64,000 nt of DNA, taken from the NCBI GenBank assembly GCA_022376515.1, contig WTXI01000033.1, positions 62,001-126,000 on the forward strand, written 5' to 3'. Positions 44,132 to 56,100 of this stretch are shown one piece after another. Source of the stretch: Lactifluus volemus. Its lineage: Eukaryota; Basidiomycota; Agaricomycetes; Russulales; Russulaceae. Each line of letters begins with the position of its first letter. Within the stretch, counting starts at the first letter, position 1. The notes beneath the pieces are model-generated. The model did not search any database. It was not told the DNA's origin and was given only the letters and a program-made list of their open reading frames with translations. The translations under genes were made by a program, and so were the position numbers.

Positions 44132-45842
44132 ATGCCTCGCTCACAAAGGCCAACACCAAAATCAAGACATGACCCTTTGCATGTTGACATTGCAGCAGAT
44201 GAGTTATATGCAAAGTACGGAAACTTATCACGGCGCAGGAAATCACGACAAGAGGATGACAACGATCAAGAGGTATCTCCTCTCTTAAACCATCTCTCGA
44301 CAACTAAATTTATTTGTCAGGCCATTTTAGACCCAAAAACTTCAAAGCGCATCTTTGAGCTTGCACGCGATCAGCAGGACGAGCTTAATAACCCAGATGT
44401 AGACGAGGACGTGATCGAAGATGATTTCACCCGACCACGTACTCGCAATCTCGAGGAATTAGATGAGGACGATGAGGATGAGGAAGAAGAATTCCACGGG
44501 TTCCAAGACGATGAAGAACGCGAACTAGTCCGACACCTAACCGTCTGAATCGGGTCTCACCTGACTCTTACACGTCTTCTCAGGAAATCGACGAGGGGGA
44601 TATCCAAACTCTCGACGCTCTCCACTCATCCAACCCCAGCGAACGCAAAACCCTCGCTGATCTCATTTTCTCCAAACTCGAGAGTGTCGCAACTCAGAAT
44701 GCCGTCACTCGCACCTCCAAACGATGTACGTCCAATCCATCCGCGGAACGATGTCCATGCATCGTGGCGTGCCTCCCTTTTATTCTTTTAAAACTCCTCT
44801 GACGTGCCGCCGCAGCCCACGGAGATGACGAAACGCCTGACCCTGCCGAAGGCCTCGACCCCAAAGTGGTTGAGGTCTACACAAAGTACGTCCTTTCTCT
44901 CCAGATTTGGGGCCGGCTCTCACATATATCACACAGAGTCGGCCAGCTCCTGCGTAGCTACCGTGCCGGTCCGCTTCCCAAACCGTTCAAAATTATACCC
45001 TCGCTTCCCGCATGGGCCCGCATCCTTGCACTCACTGCCCCCGAGCAATGGTCTCCGCATGCCGCACACGCAGCAACGCGCATCTTCATCTCGAACATGA
45101 AGCCACCCCAGGCGCGCGTCTTCCTCGAGGGCGTTGTCCTTGGCCTCGTGCGTGCGGATCTTGAGCAGCCCTTGACGAGGAAGGACACGCGCAAGCTCAG
45201 CCCGCATTTATACGAGGCGCTGAAGCGCGCGCTGTACAAACCAGCGGCGTTTTTCAAGGGAATTGTGTTTCCGCTACTCGATGTGGGTGGCTCTCTCTCT
45301 AATGATTGTCTGTGGTTGATGTGGCTCGTTTGTGTGCCGTACGTAGGGTGGGTGCACGCTCAAGGAGGCGGCCATCATCGCATCCGTGCTCTCCAAAGTC
45401 AAAGTGCCGCTTTTGCACTCTTCAGCCGCGCTCATCCGTCTCGCCAGTATGGAATACTCAGGTCCGTGTCGATCATTTCCGATCGTGATCGTGAACGCTT
45501 ATCTATACGCAACATACGGCAGGGCCGACTTCGCTCTTCATACGCGTGCTGCTAGACAAGAAGCATGCGCTCCCTTACAAGGTCCTCGACGCCCTCGTCT
45601 TCCACTTCATCCGCCTCGCCAACACACATGCACCAGGCACGCTTCCTGTGCTATGGCACCAGAGTCTGCTCGTGCTCTGCCAACGCTACGCGCCACATCT
45701 CGCGCCGGAACAGAAGGACGCGTTGCGCGACGTGGTGCGCACACATCCGCACCCACAGATCTCCCCCGAGGTTAGGCGCGAGCTTGCGGCAGCGGCGGCG
45801 AGAGGAGAGCCTGGGGCGGGAGAGGCCATGGATATTTCGTAG
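44132..45842 (+). CDS. ENP1: Bystin, 40S ribosome biogenesis factor
   Basis: Essential factor of the pre-40S particle, needed for 20S pre-rRNA maturation and export. Exons: 44132-44272, 44321-44527, 44584-44725, 44816-44885, 44937-45282, 45347-45461 and 45523-45842; 446 residues. A basic start (MPRSQRPTPKSRHDPLHVD) leads to AILDPKTSKRIFELARDQQ, an acidic segment, and then the bystin domain. Recognisable blocks are GPLPKPFKIIPSLPAWARIL, WSPHAAHAATRIFISNM, LYEALKRALYKPAAFFKGI, CTLKEAAIIASVLSKVKVP, HSSAALIRLASMEYSGPTS and LLDKKHALPYKVLDALVFHF. The 3' end is close to DPRNNH-type intergenic sequence with no further gene. Confidence 0.96.
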
Positions 45843-47002
45843 TAGTATGAGTGTAACTGTGTTGGGACATCGAAATGGAATGTTGTGCCCAAACACTTGA
45901 GATGATTCCATCTACGGTAACTTCTCTGCTTGCTTCCGCATTAATGGCGAAACGCTGTGTTGATCCGAGGAACAACCATTCTTCGCAAACAAGAGACGAT
46001 GGTAGTCCCGCACTTTTGCGACCCATGGATCAAGTTGCAATAGACAAACTCGCCGGATCTGCTCCGTCTCAGGTCCTGAACTCATCAGGGGCCGTACTTA
46101 GTAGACCTTCTACCACGGTCAAACTTCAAGTTGAGTCAAAAAAATTGATGCAGTGAAACTTGGCGAACCTCAACCCCCTTCATCAAGGAACTTTCGGTTA
46201 GTTTCGACGTGATTACGGCTATGTTTGGCGGGTCACAGTCATAGCTTGGTCAAGGCGGTACAGTACGAGGTGCCCGAGATGTTCAAGTTGTGCCAGTTCG
46301 GCTGCGTAAGTTACATTGACACATGCAATGAATTTGTCTGATTCTTGCCTCGAACAAATGTTTACGAACACCTCGGGCTCGGGCGTCCCAAATCAGCTGA
46401 CGTCTCTAGACCACACGGAAGCACAGCGAAGGCCGGGAAGAATGTACAGTACTGTAATGAAGACAAGCAGCAAATCCCGTTTTAATACCCATCAGGACGA
46501 CATCGGGATGATCCGTTCATATGTAAAACTGGCCCTAAGACCATTTGGTTCTCGCGGCCTGGTTACCACCGGCCCCCTGGTCATTATACCAATCTGGCAA
46601 TCCCTTTTATACCCCCGTCATCGCATACAGTATTCACTCTGTCGAGTTTCTTCGACTGGGGTAAAGGTTTTTGCGAACCGCTCGTGCTTTTGCGCCTAAT
46701 AAAGAACTGTGGGAACCACAAAGGCGAACGTGATGGGCAAAATTGGCTTTGTGTGGACCGGCGTGCGCTTCGCTCTGGGCGTACGCGCTCGACAACAAAA
46801 GGCAAGATGGCATCGCTTAGAGAAGTCTGTGGCGTTTCACTGATTGCCTGGGTCCCTGTTCATACTGTGACGGGCGCCCCCCCCCACGTGCGACAGGGCA
46901 GTATTAAAGCGCTGCCCCAAAGCTAATATATGATCAACGAGTTCTCAACTTGATCACAATCACATCCGCCCATTGCGACGACCACAGTAGTTTTCTCCTC
47001 CG
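45843..47002. other. Intergenic stretch upstream of the unknown family
   Basis: About 1.2 kb, no supported gene. It includes a C-run at 46876-46884 and the promoter of the gene at 47003. Confidence 0.4.
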
Positions 47003-48131
47003 ATGTATATTCCCTTTGCGCCCTTACTCGGTCTCCAAGCCGCATTTCACCCTTGGATTCCTTTCGCGTCCAAGCCACTACCTGAACCTGCCGCCATCGG
47101 CGCACCCTTCGTGAACCCTACAAGCGGCGGTGGTTCTCTTCTCGACCACGACTCTGGTGGCCTAGGAGAGCCTCTCAACGTAAAATCTCCTTGTCACCTC
47201 TCCCTGCAGATCATACGTCCTCATATGATGAACTTTGTAGGTGATCATATCGGGTCTCAGCTCACCCTGGGTCTTGTCCGACGGCGGCTTTGTCCACTTT
47301 GCCAATGCGATCGGTTTGTGAGTTATACTGTACTTTTGTAATCTGCGCTTGGACCCTTCTATATTGTATTCCGCTGACATCTCTCCTCTCATACCAAGTG
47401 ACATCGAGTGCTTCGGCGCCCATCTCGGTACCCCACAGTCAGCCAACCTTGGCGATGGCCACGGCTGGGTCAATCAAACCCTCGAGCTCCGAAATGACTA
47501 CGGGAACCCGATCATCGGGACCTGCTGGGAGAGTCTCGTCGGAGGAAACCACTTTCGGTTGTTCCGCCAAAATGGGCCTAATGCAAACACCGGTGCATTG
47601 TTCCTTGCGTACGTCTGCGAGCTTCTCTTTTTTTTTGCTCGATTTTCGATTCCGGTACTAAACCGCACTGATCGTGATCAACGGGGGTAGCGTTTCCGAG
47701 GAAGAAGTGAGTCGTTTTTCTTCTCAAACGATAGACCCTTCGCGTCCAGAATTCCTTTCTAACCGGACTCGACTTTCTAGAATGTCACTGAAGGCCACAC
47801 CATTCGTCCGAATGGTTACGACCTTGGTCGGTGAGTACTATTCCGTTGTGATCGAGCACGTACTTCTGCATGGCAGGTCTGACGATGTTACATGGTGTTT
47901 AGTGACAGCTTGGTGAAGAGTGCGGTTGGTTTAAAGAAGCATAATGGCGTCAAATACCAAACAACCGCACAGCGGATTTCAGGCCTGATTCCTGCCGGCT
48001 CCCATGGCATCAATCACAGTAAGTGGTTTCGACTAAAGCCTTGCCCACAGAGTTTTTACTTATTGGGCTATCCGATAGATATAGCAATTGATGGCGTTGT
48101 GGTGCTTCTTACTGTCACGATTGTGTCATGA
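47003..48131 (+). CDS. Protein of unknown function, three-copy family, copy 1
   Basis: Family I cannot assign; it looks like a conserved basidiomycete protein. Exons: 47003-47179, 47241-47317, 47399-47608, 47691-47706 (only 16 nt), 47781-47830, 47903-48018 and 48079-48131; 232 residues. The N-terminus MYIPFAPLLGLQAAFHP is hydrophobic, but a cleavable signal is not clear. Core motifs: GEPLNVIISGLSSPWVLSDGG, HFANAIGF, DIECFGAHLG, ANLGDGHGWVNQTLELR, GTCWESLVGGNHFRLFRQNG, NTGALFLAVSEEE, SLVKSAVGLK and AIDGVVVLLTVTIVS. Two conserved Cys (in IECFG and GTCWE) could pair. High Gly and alternating hydrophobics suggest a beta-rich fold. Exon sizes are almost the same in the next two copies. Confidence 0.8.
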
Positions 48132-49785
48132 TCATGCTAGGATGATTCTCCTGTTCGCGGACTTGCACCGCTCATGGATTTGGTAGAGATCCTGAACGTC
48201 GCATTGGTTTGTACTCTACATCCTTCACTGTTTCAGTAGAAAGGGATTTTCCGTATTTACGACAGCACTTGGTGTAACTTGAGCTGGATCATGAAATCAC
48301 TGAATTGATGAATGAATGGTCATTTGCAATTGAAAACTCTTGAAGTACTTCCAGTTTTCTCTGGTCCATCGGGAAGCAAAGTTCACGATTACTTCCCTCC
48401 ATCCCGTTATAGGGCCGCCGATACTAGTAGCGAGTAAGATCGATGGTCGGCCTACTACGGTAGCGTGCTCGGACGATGTTCAAGTTGATGCCCAGTTGCC
48501 ATACAACCCGTTCAGGTTCTTGAATGATCAGCGCTCAGCGCTCGGGATGCTCGCCGATGCAGGAACTACCACTGTATCTGCCACCAGCCACAACCGAAGA
48601 CGAATGAGCCACGCAACACCAAGTGCCCCCCGGCCGTTGCACAGGGAAATAATGATTTAGTCCATTTATCAGTGAAATATACCTGTGCTCATAGCCAAAC
48701 GTGCGGCGCCCGGCAACTCTTGAAACGTTTGACATACTTCCCCGACAGAGCAATCCAAACAAAAGAACAAGGTGGGAACTTTTGAGTACAGAACAGAAAC
48801 TATGCGATAAGAGAACTTCATGCACCGGCAGCAAGAAACAAAAACCCCATCACGGTACCACTCGCACAAGTTTGCCTTTCCGCCATTTCCACGCTTTTAT
48901 GTTGCCGTTGCTCTCTCTCGTCCGAACTCTTCCCAAATGATACCCGAGAGAAGGTGACAGAGACAGACAATCACTTCCGGGGTCACATCGACTAGCCCAA
49001 GTTTGGCCATGCTAATACTTCTGCGATGAGCATCAATCAGCTCCGGTACCCGGAAGGGGCCCACCATCTACACCTTCTGAATGACATAGGAACAGACGCT
49101 AATCCCTAAAGGCTTCAGGTTTCCAAGTCAGCTTCCGGTAGTATTCCGAGAAGTCACCGTGGGGATGACACGAGGAAATGTGCAGGCAGTTCGTTCGCGG
49201 TGGACTAGTAGTATGCGACGGAGTCACGAAGTGGGTGAAGCTGTCGAACTTGAAAGTAGGGCGAAGGTGGGGCGAAGATGACGTTGGGGGATACGTCTGT
49301 GGCAATATTTAGGTGCACAGGCACTAAAATTGGGCGTTGTTTACTCGACTAAACGGGGATTACTGTAATACTGTGTCATGACAGGTAGGGCAGATGATCA
49401 TCCTCTTTTGGCTCGACAATCCAACGGGGATTCGAACTTCTCACGCTACCTTGTCCATCTTATTTCCCCACACTCAGTCTCCTGTCGGACCTGCCGTACG
49501 GTGTTATTCACTACGCATGGGAGATGCACTCAAGTGGGGCCCAGGGTGAGAGGGCTAATGGGTTATCGAGACTGCCTTGCGGAGCAGGGGATAAACTTAC
49601 CTCTGCCATACATGAAAGACAAGAGGATGTCAGCTTGAACATTTGATCCTGTGGCGTTCTTCTGTACCTTGTCTGGGCGTCCCGCCCAGATCAAGACAGC
49701 AACATAAAAGCGTTGCCCAAACCTAGTTGGAAAAAGGTCCTCCTGATCTGATCCCACTGTCCCCAGCCCTTGCGCTTCACTTCTA
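48132..49785. other. Spacer between copies 1 and 2 of the unknown family
   Basis: No supported gene. Parts recur after copy 2: an AGGGAAATAA.GAT.TAGTCCAT block (48642 and 51200) and an AAATTGGGCGTT..TCATGACAGGT block (49327-49384 and 51742-51787). The duplicated unit is therefore about 2.4 kb, including flanks. Confidence 0.5.
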
Positions 49786-50894
49786 ATGGTGTACATTCCC
49801 TTTGTATCGCTTCTTGGCCTCCAAGGCGCCCTTAACCCTTTCGCGTCCAAGCCTGAACCTGCCAGTGTACTTGAACCTGCACTTGTTAACGCACCCTTCA
49901 TCAACCCCAAACTCGGCGGGGGCTCTCTTCTCAACCACGACACCGGAAGTGGGAAAGGAGAGCCTCTCAACGTAATTCACTTTTTCACTCCTCGCGTAGA
50001 TCGTCCGTCCTCATTATGGGAGGTATATAGATTATTATATCAGGTCTCAGCTCACCTTGGGTCTTGTCCGACGGCGGCTTTCTCCACTTTGCTAATGCGA
50101 TCGGTTTGTGAGTTCTACTTTTATAATCTGCGCTTGGACTTTTTTGTATCATACTAACATCTCTCCTCTCATACCAAGTGACATCGAGTGCTTCGGCGCC
50201 CATCTCGGTGCCCCACAGTCGGCCAACCTTGGTGATGGCCATGGTTGGGTAAACCAGACCCTCGAGCTCCGAAATGACTACGGGAACCCAATCATCGGGA
50301 CCTGCTGGGAGAGCCTCGTCGGGGGAAACCACTTGCGGATGTACCGTCAAATTGGGCCTAATGCCAACACTGGTGCATTGTTCCTTGCGTACGTCTGCGA
50401 GCTTCTCTTTCAGCCGCTTTCGATTTCAGTACTAATCGCCCTGATCGTGTGGGTAGCGTTTCTGAGGAAGAAGTAAGTCACTTTCCCGGCGATAGACCTA
50501 GTACGCTCCTGAGTTCCCTTCTAACGAGGTTCAACTTTCTAGACTGCTCGTAATCACCACAACATCCGTCGTCCAGATGGTTACGATCTTGGTCGGTGAG
50601 TGTTACTTTGTGACCAAACACGTACTTCTCCACTGCAGGTCTGATGGTGCTGTTCGGTGTATAGTGACAGCTTGGCGAATAGTGCGGTTGGTTTGAAGAA
50701 GTATAATGGCGTCACATACCAAACAACCGCACAGCAGATCTCAGGCCTGATTCCTCCAGGCAATGAGGGCGTCAATCATGGTGAGCGGTTTCGACTAGAG
50801 CCCCTGCCTGCTGAGTTTTTGCTTATTGGGCTATCCGATAGAAATACCAATTGATGGCAAGGTGACGCTTCTTACTGTCATAATTGTGCCATGA
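49786..50894 (+). CDS. Protein of unknown function, three-copy family, copy 2
   Basis: Close paralogue of the gene at 47003. Exons: 49786-49971, 50031-50107, 50179-50388, 50457-50472 (16 nt), 50543-50595, 50665-50780 and 50842-50894; 236 residues. It keeps the two cysteines, ANLGDGHGWVNQTLELR, GTCWESLVGGNHLRMYRQIG and IDGKVTLLTVIIV. The fifth exon has diverged (TARNHHNIRRPDGYDLGR) but is still a multiple that keeps phase. The coding differences are mostly substitutions, so the copy is probably functional. Confidence 0.8.
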
Positions 50895-52282
50895 TCACAC
50901 CAGGACCATCGATGTGTTCCTTGTTCGCCGAGTTTCACTCCTCGCGAAGATCCTGGAGGTCACATTTGTCTGAACTCTACACCTTTTGCCTGTACTATAT
51001 AGCTGTATTTGTGAAACTGCCCTTGCGTGGAGACTAGTGACGGATGGCGGGAGGTTTTTTTCTGTTTCAATAGAAAGGGATTTTCCGTTTCTAAAGAACT
51101 GCATCTGATCTTACTTGAGCGGGATCACGGGATCACGCTGATCGATAAGGAGGATAACTTCTCAAAGATCTCAACACCGGGTTACCTCTGGTCCTTGCGC
51201 AGGGAAATAACGATCTAGTCCATCTGTAAGTGTTCGCCCACTGAAGTATATCCAGTTCTCTGTGGTTCATGAACGCCGCCGTACAGTATTGCACGCTCAA
51301 CATCATGATATCCAAGGAACGAATGATTAGAACAACGCCCGACGAACTTGAAATGCTTGGCATTCCCCGAAAAGCAAACCATACAAAAAGAGCAAGGAGG
51401 ACCCTTTGAGTACAGATAGAAGCCAAGAACAAAAACGCCGTACAACTCACCGACTCGGAGTCGGACTCTGGAAGGCAAAGTTTGCTTGCTTCGGAAGGCG
51501 GGCCCCCTCTGAGTCTACATCGTCAACTCAGATCTGTCACCGATTCTATCTTACCTTCGGAATGACATAGGATCACCCAAAGTTCTCCAAAGGTCGCTTC
51601 CGGTCGTGTCCCGAGCCCAGTCACAGCCGACGTAGGTTAGCACGAGGAACCGTGTAGGCGGTTTGTTCGTTATGTACGCGCGGCACGGAGTCACGCCACC
51701 TTTCCGAGTCTAAGATAGGGTGAAGATGACACGTCTCTCACTCAAATTGGGCGTTATATATTGACTAGACCCAGTCTGTCATGACAGGTGGGACATCCCT
51801 TCCGATTTGGCCCTTCACAGGCCTGCCAGCGTCAAGGAGTCAAGGACGATCCGTTCGATTCAGTTGTACTACGGTCTTCTCAAGCTGCCTTGTCCGTTTT
51901 TATTTCTCCACGCGCTCGGTTCTTGCGATGCCGAGAGCTACCAAACACCGCTCGTGTGGTAGGGTCTTATCTACCTTCTATGCCTAGGAGGTGTACTCAG
52001 GTGGGACACGGGGTCAGAGGGCAATCAAGACTGCCCTGCCCTGTGGAGCAGGAGATAAGCCAGGAGATAAGCCATACATGAAAGTCAAATCTGGGTAGAT
52101 TCCTGTGGCGTTCTGCTGTACCTTGTGTGGCCCTTGGTTTGGCTTGGCTTTCGTTCGTTTGAGCGTCCCCGGGCCTCAGGCTCATGCCCAGATGATATCA
52201 AGGCAAGAATATAAAAACGTTGCCCAAACTAGTTGGCAAAAGGTCCTCCTTATCTGATCGCAGCCCTTGCGCTTCTCCCCCA
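50895..52282. other. Spacer between copies 2 and 3 of the unknown family
   Basis: Collinear in part with 48132-49785; no separate gene found. Confidence 0.45.
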
Positions 52283-52765
52283 ATGGTGTATATTCCCTTT
52301 GCATACCTTCTCGGCCTCCAAGCCGCACTTAATCCTTTCTCGTCCAAGCCGCAATCTGCATCTCCACCCCTCTACATACCCTTTGCGGATCCTACACTCG
52401 GCGCAGGCTCTCTTCTCACCCACGAGCCCGGTGGGAACGGAGAGCCTCTCAACGTGATTCACTTTTTCACTCGTGCAGATCATCTGCCATCAAGTCATTG
52501 ATCATGACAAACTTTCTTTGGGGGGTATGTAGGTTATCATCTCGGGTCTCAGTTCGCCCTGGGTCCTGTCTGATGGAGGCTTTGTCCACTTCGCCAATAC
52601 GATCGGTTTGTGAGTATTGTTTTTGATGACTCGCTGTGGGGGCTTGGCTGACTCTGTCTCGTCGACATCTCTCCTTTTCGCATCAAAAGCGGCAAGGAGT
52701 GCCTCGATACCCATATCGGTGAACCACACACGGCAAACCTGGGTGATGGGCGTGCCTGGGGGGGT

Positions 52766-52770
52766 CAGGT
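52766..52770. repeat. Target site duplication, left (CAGGT)
   Basis: Five bases, CAGGT, immediately before the left LTR, repeated at 58329-58333 after the right LTR. Five bp is the size expected for Ty1/copia integrases. Confidence 0.9.
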
Positions 52771-53155
52771 TGTCGTTACAATAGCTTAGATAATCCTGTG
52801 AGATTAGATAGCGTTCAGTCGTAGGCAAGAAGACTTTATTCATAGATCATAAGTACCTGTGAGATTAGATAGCGCTAAGACACAGGTAAGCCAAATATGG
52901 TAAGAAATGACATAAGCTATACTCACTTCAGTCGTAGGCAAGAAGACTGAAGTGAACGCGTCGAAAACTACGTTCTTTTATACTGTCCAGAGCAGATGTA
53001 AATGTCCAGAATAATAGCATTCTTTATTCTACCCATAATCGTGTATCTAAGTGTCCAGGGAGCTAGTCCCGTACATAAATTGTCATTAATCATATTTACT
53101 CCGTTCCGCGGTTTCCGGTCCGCTAGATCCGCGGGATCCGGGTCGCGTCTCAACA
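52771..53155 (-). repeat. Copia 3' LTR (385 bp)
   Basis: Direct repeat of 57944-58328, with no difference noticed on reading. Inside, a TTTATACTGTCC-type TATA region is visible on the plus strand at about 52977-52986, and a 25-30 bp sub-repeat (CCTGTGAGATTAGATAGCG) occurs twice (about 52794 and 52857). Confidence 0.95.
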
Positions 53156-53162
53156 TCCCCCC
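53156..53162 (-). other. Polypurine tract of the copia element
   Basis: GGGGGGA on the minus strand, directly adjacent to the 3' LTR; the primer for plus-strand DNA synthesis. Confidence 0.75.
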
Positions 53163-53188
53163 GTGATTAAGACAATCCTAATCAAAGA

Positions 53189-56100
53189 TTAGATAAGTCC
53201 CAGTCCCGTGAGGAAGTCTTGCAGCTTCACGTGCGCGTGTGGCTTAGTGAAGCCATCGGCAAGCATATCGAGGGTCGAAGTCCTTATCAGATCAATCTGA
53301 CCTTCTTCGATGTACTCGCGGATAGCGTGATGCTTTATCGGAATATGTTTTGATCTTTTTCCGGTCACGGGATTCAGCGCTAGGTCAATCGCGCCTTTGT
53401 TATCACCATGTAAGGGAATTGGATCTGAGATCTCGTATCCGATCTCGCCGAAGAAGCTCCGATACCACGCGGCCTGATTGGCTGCATCTGTGAGCGCCAT
53501 GTACTCCGCCTGAGTAGTGCTCTGCGCGACTGTCTTTTGTTTGCGCGATGACCATGAGATGGCTGCACCACCAAGTAGATAAACATAGCCAGATGTTGAG
53601 TGGCAATCATCAGCCTGATCACCAAGGCTGGAATCCGAATATCCGTGCAATCCATCACCGCGCTCGCCATCGTAACGCAGCCTGAGGGCCTGAGTGCCCT
53701 TTAGATAAGATAAGATGTACTTGGCTAGGCGCAGATGTTGAGGCGATGGGTTTGATGCGTACTGCGCAAGGCGCGATACCGCAAAGGATATATCGGGTCT
53801 AGTCCCGATCTGCACATAGAGCAGGCTGCCGATAATCTTTTGATAATCTTTTATCTCTGCAGGCGTTGCCTCTCCATTGTGTTTGATCAGGTGCGTCTCT
53901 GCACCAGCGGGAAGCGGGGTGCGCGCCGGGTTAGCATCAGCCATTCCGAAGCGATCGACGATCTCCGAGATGTAACGCGATTGGTCTATCTCTAGGCGTT
54001 TGATTGACCTATCCCGAGTGATCCGGACTCCGAGATAAGAGTCGATCTCTCCGAGATCAGTCATCTCGTAGTGACTAGATAAGGTAATCTTAATCTGATT
54101 GACCCCATCGCGCGAATCGCCTAAGATCGTGATATCATCGACATAGAGGATTATGATTAGCTGTCCCCCCGCATCTTGGCGATGATAGATCCCCGCATCC
54201 GAGTGCGTGCGCGTAAAGCCGAGCCCTATGAGAACTCCATGGAATTGCGAATTCCATGCGCGCGAGGCTTGCTTGAGTCCGTACAATGCCTTTTTGAGGA
54301 GGCAAACCTTATCTGATTGGGCCTGATCAATGAAACCTTCCGGCTGCTCCATGTAAATCTCCTCATCCAGTAAGCCGTTCAGGAACGCCGATTTGACGTC
54401 CATTTGGTGGATCTCCCAATCCTCTAGCGCGGCCAACGCTAGCAGCAGTCTCAAAGACTCGAAACGTGCTACTGGAGAGAAGGTTTCATCATAGTCAATT
54501 CCCTGTATTTGAGTGAACCCCTTGGCCACCAGCCGAGCACGAAAGCGTCCATCTGCTTTGTGCTTGAAGACCCATTTAGATTTGACGGTCTTCCGGCCCG
54601 GCGGTAAAGGCACGAGAACCCAAGTGCCATTCTTGGCTAGCGCGTCAATTTCATATGCGCAGGCACGTTGCCACTCCTCGGCTCGGTCCGACGCCATCGC
54701 TTCCCGATAAGATAAGGGGTCGCGTACCTCGGCAGCACTAAGTAGAACCGCGTGAGATAACTGAGCGGGCCTCCTGGCGCGCGAGCTAGCAGTTGCAGTA
54801 AGATACTGCGGATTCTGCTTCGGGTTAGCACGCAGACGCCTGGGAGAAGGCGGACGCTCCGGGACAACGCCCGAAGGCCCCGGAACAGGTGGGGCCGGAG
54901 GCGGTCTGCGCAGAGGCAAGAGCGGGCGAGGTAAAGGCGGGCGAGGCGGCGCAACATCCGGAGTGAGCTGCAGTGCCGGAGGGCGGGATGGCGGGGTCGC
55001 ATACACAGAGGTGTTAGCGGGTGTTTGCGGAGGCGCGGGGCCTCCGGGTTCACTCGAGGGAAAATGAAGAGTCACAGGCCAATCTATTGCGAGGGGCTGC
55101 ACCGGAGGAGCGGACGGCTCAACGCTCTCCTTAGCAGGGAACTCGCGCTCATCAAACGTCACATTGCGGGACAGCATGACCGAGCGTTTGCTCCTATTCC
55201 ATAAACGGTACCCCTTAGATCCGGGCTCATATCCGACAAAGATCGTCGGGATCGCCTGAGGATCTAGCTTCTTCCGGAGTTCCTCCGGGACGTGCGCGTA
55301 AGCGCGACATCCGAAGATCCGGAAGTATGAGACATCCGGAACGTGCCCACCGTTCCAGAGTTCGTGCGGAGTGCGCCAACCAAGGACGCGTGTAGGAGTT
55401 CTATTGTATGTGTGAACTGCAGCATCTACTGCAAGCTCCCAGAACCCGAGAGATAAGCCGGCGCTGTGGAACATCGCGCGCGCCTTATCTAAGATCGTGC
55501 GATTCCATCGCTCGGCTACACCGTTCTGTTGAGGCGAGTAAGGCATTGTAGTGCGATGCTCGATGCCATGCTCCGATAAGATAAGCTGCATCGGGCCACC
55601 CATGTATTCCCCTCCGCGATCGCTGTGTATTGCCAGGATCTTATCTGATGTTTGCTTTTCTGCGCGCACCAGGAAGTCCTTGAAGGCATCTACGATCTGA
55701 TCTTTACTTTTGAGGAAATACACTACGGCATGTCGGGAATAATCATCGATAAATGATCCCATGTACAGCGCGCCTTGAATTGATTGCTTTTGCATCGGAC
55801 CGGCTAGATCACTATGGATCAGCTGCATTCTAGCGGTCGATCGCTTAGGCGAAGCCGTAAAGGGTAAGCGAGATTGCTTCCCGAGCGCACATCCGGGGCA
55901 GGGAGATTGATCCCGATCTTGATCGATCGGTGCGGTTAGCGCGATCCCTTTGACTGATTCACTATATCGCATAAGCGCGTTATACGACATATGCCCCATC
56001 CTTTGATGCCAGATGTCGATTGATTGGGCTGCACTCCCGTGCACATTGATCGCCGGGTTGGAAGTATCAAAGTAGAATAGATTATCTTCCATGTAACCCC

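Noticed and set aside
49420..49450. tRNA-like GTTCGAATCC B-box on the minus strand
   Set aside because: The flanking bases do not form a T-stem and no acceptor or anticodon arm could be found.
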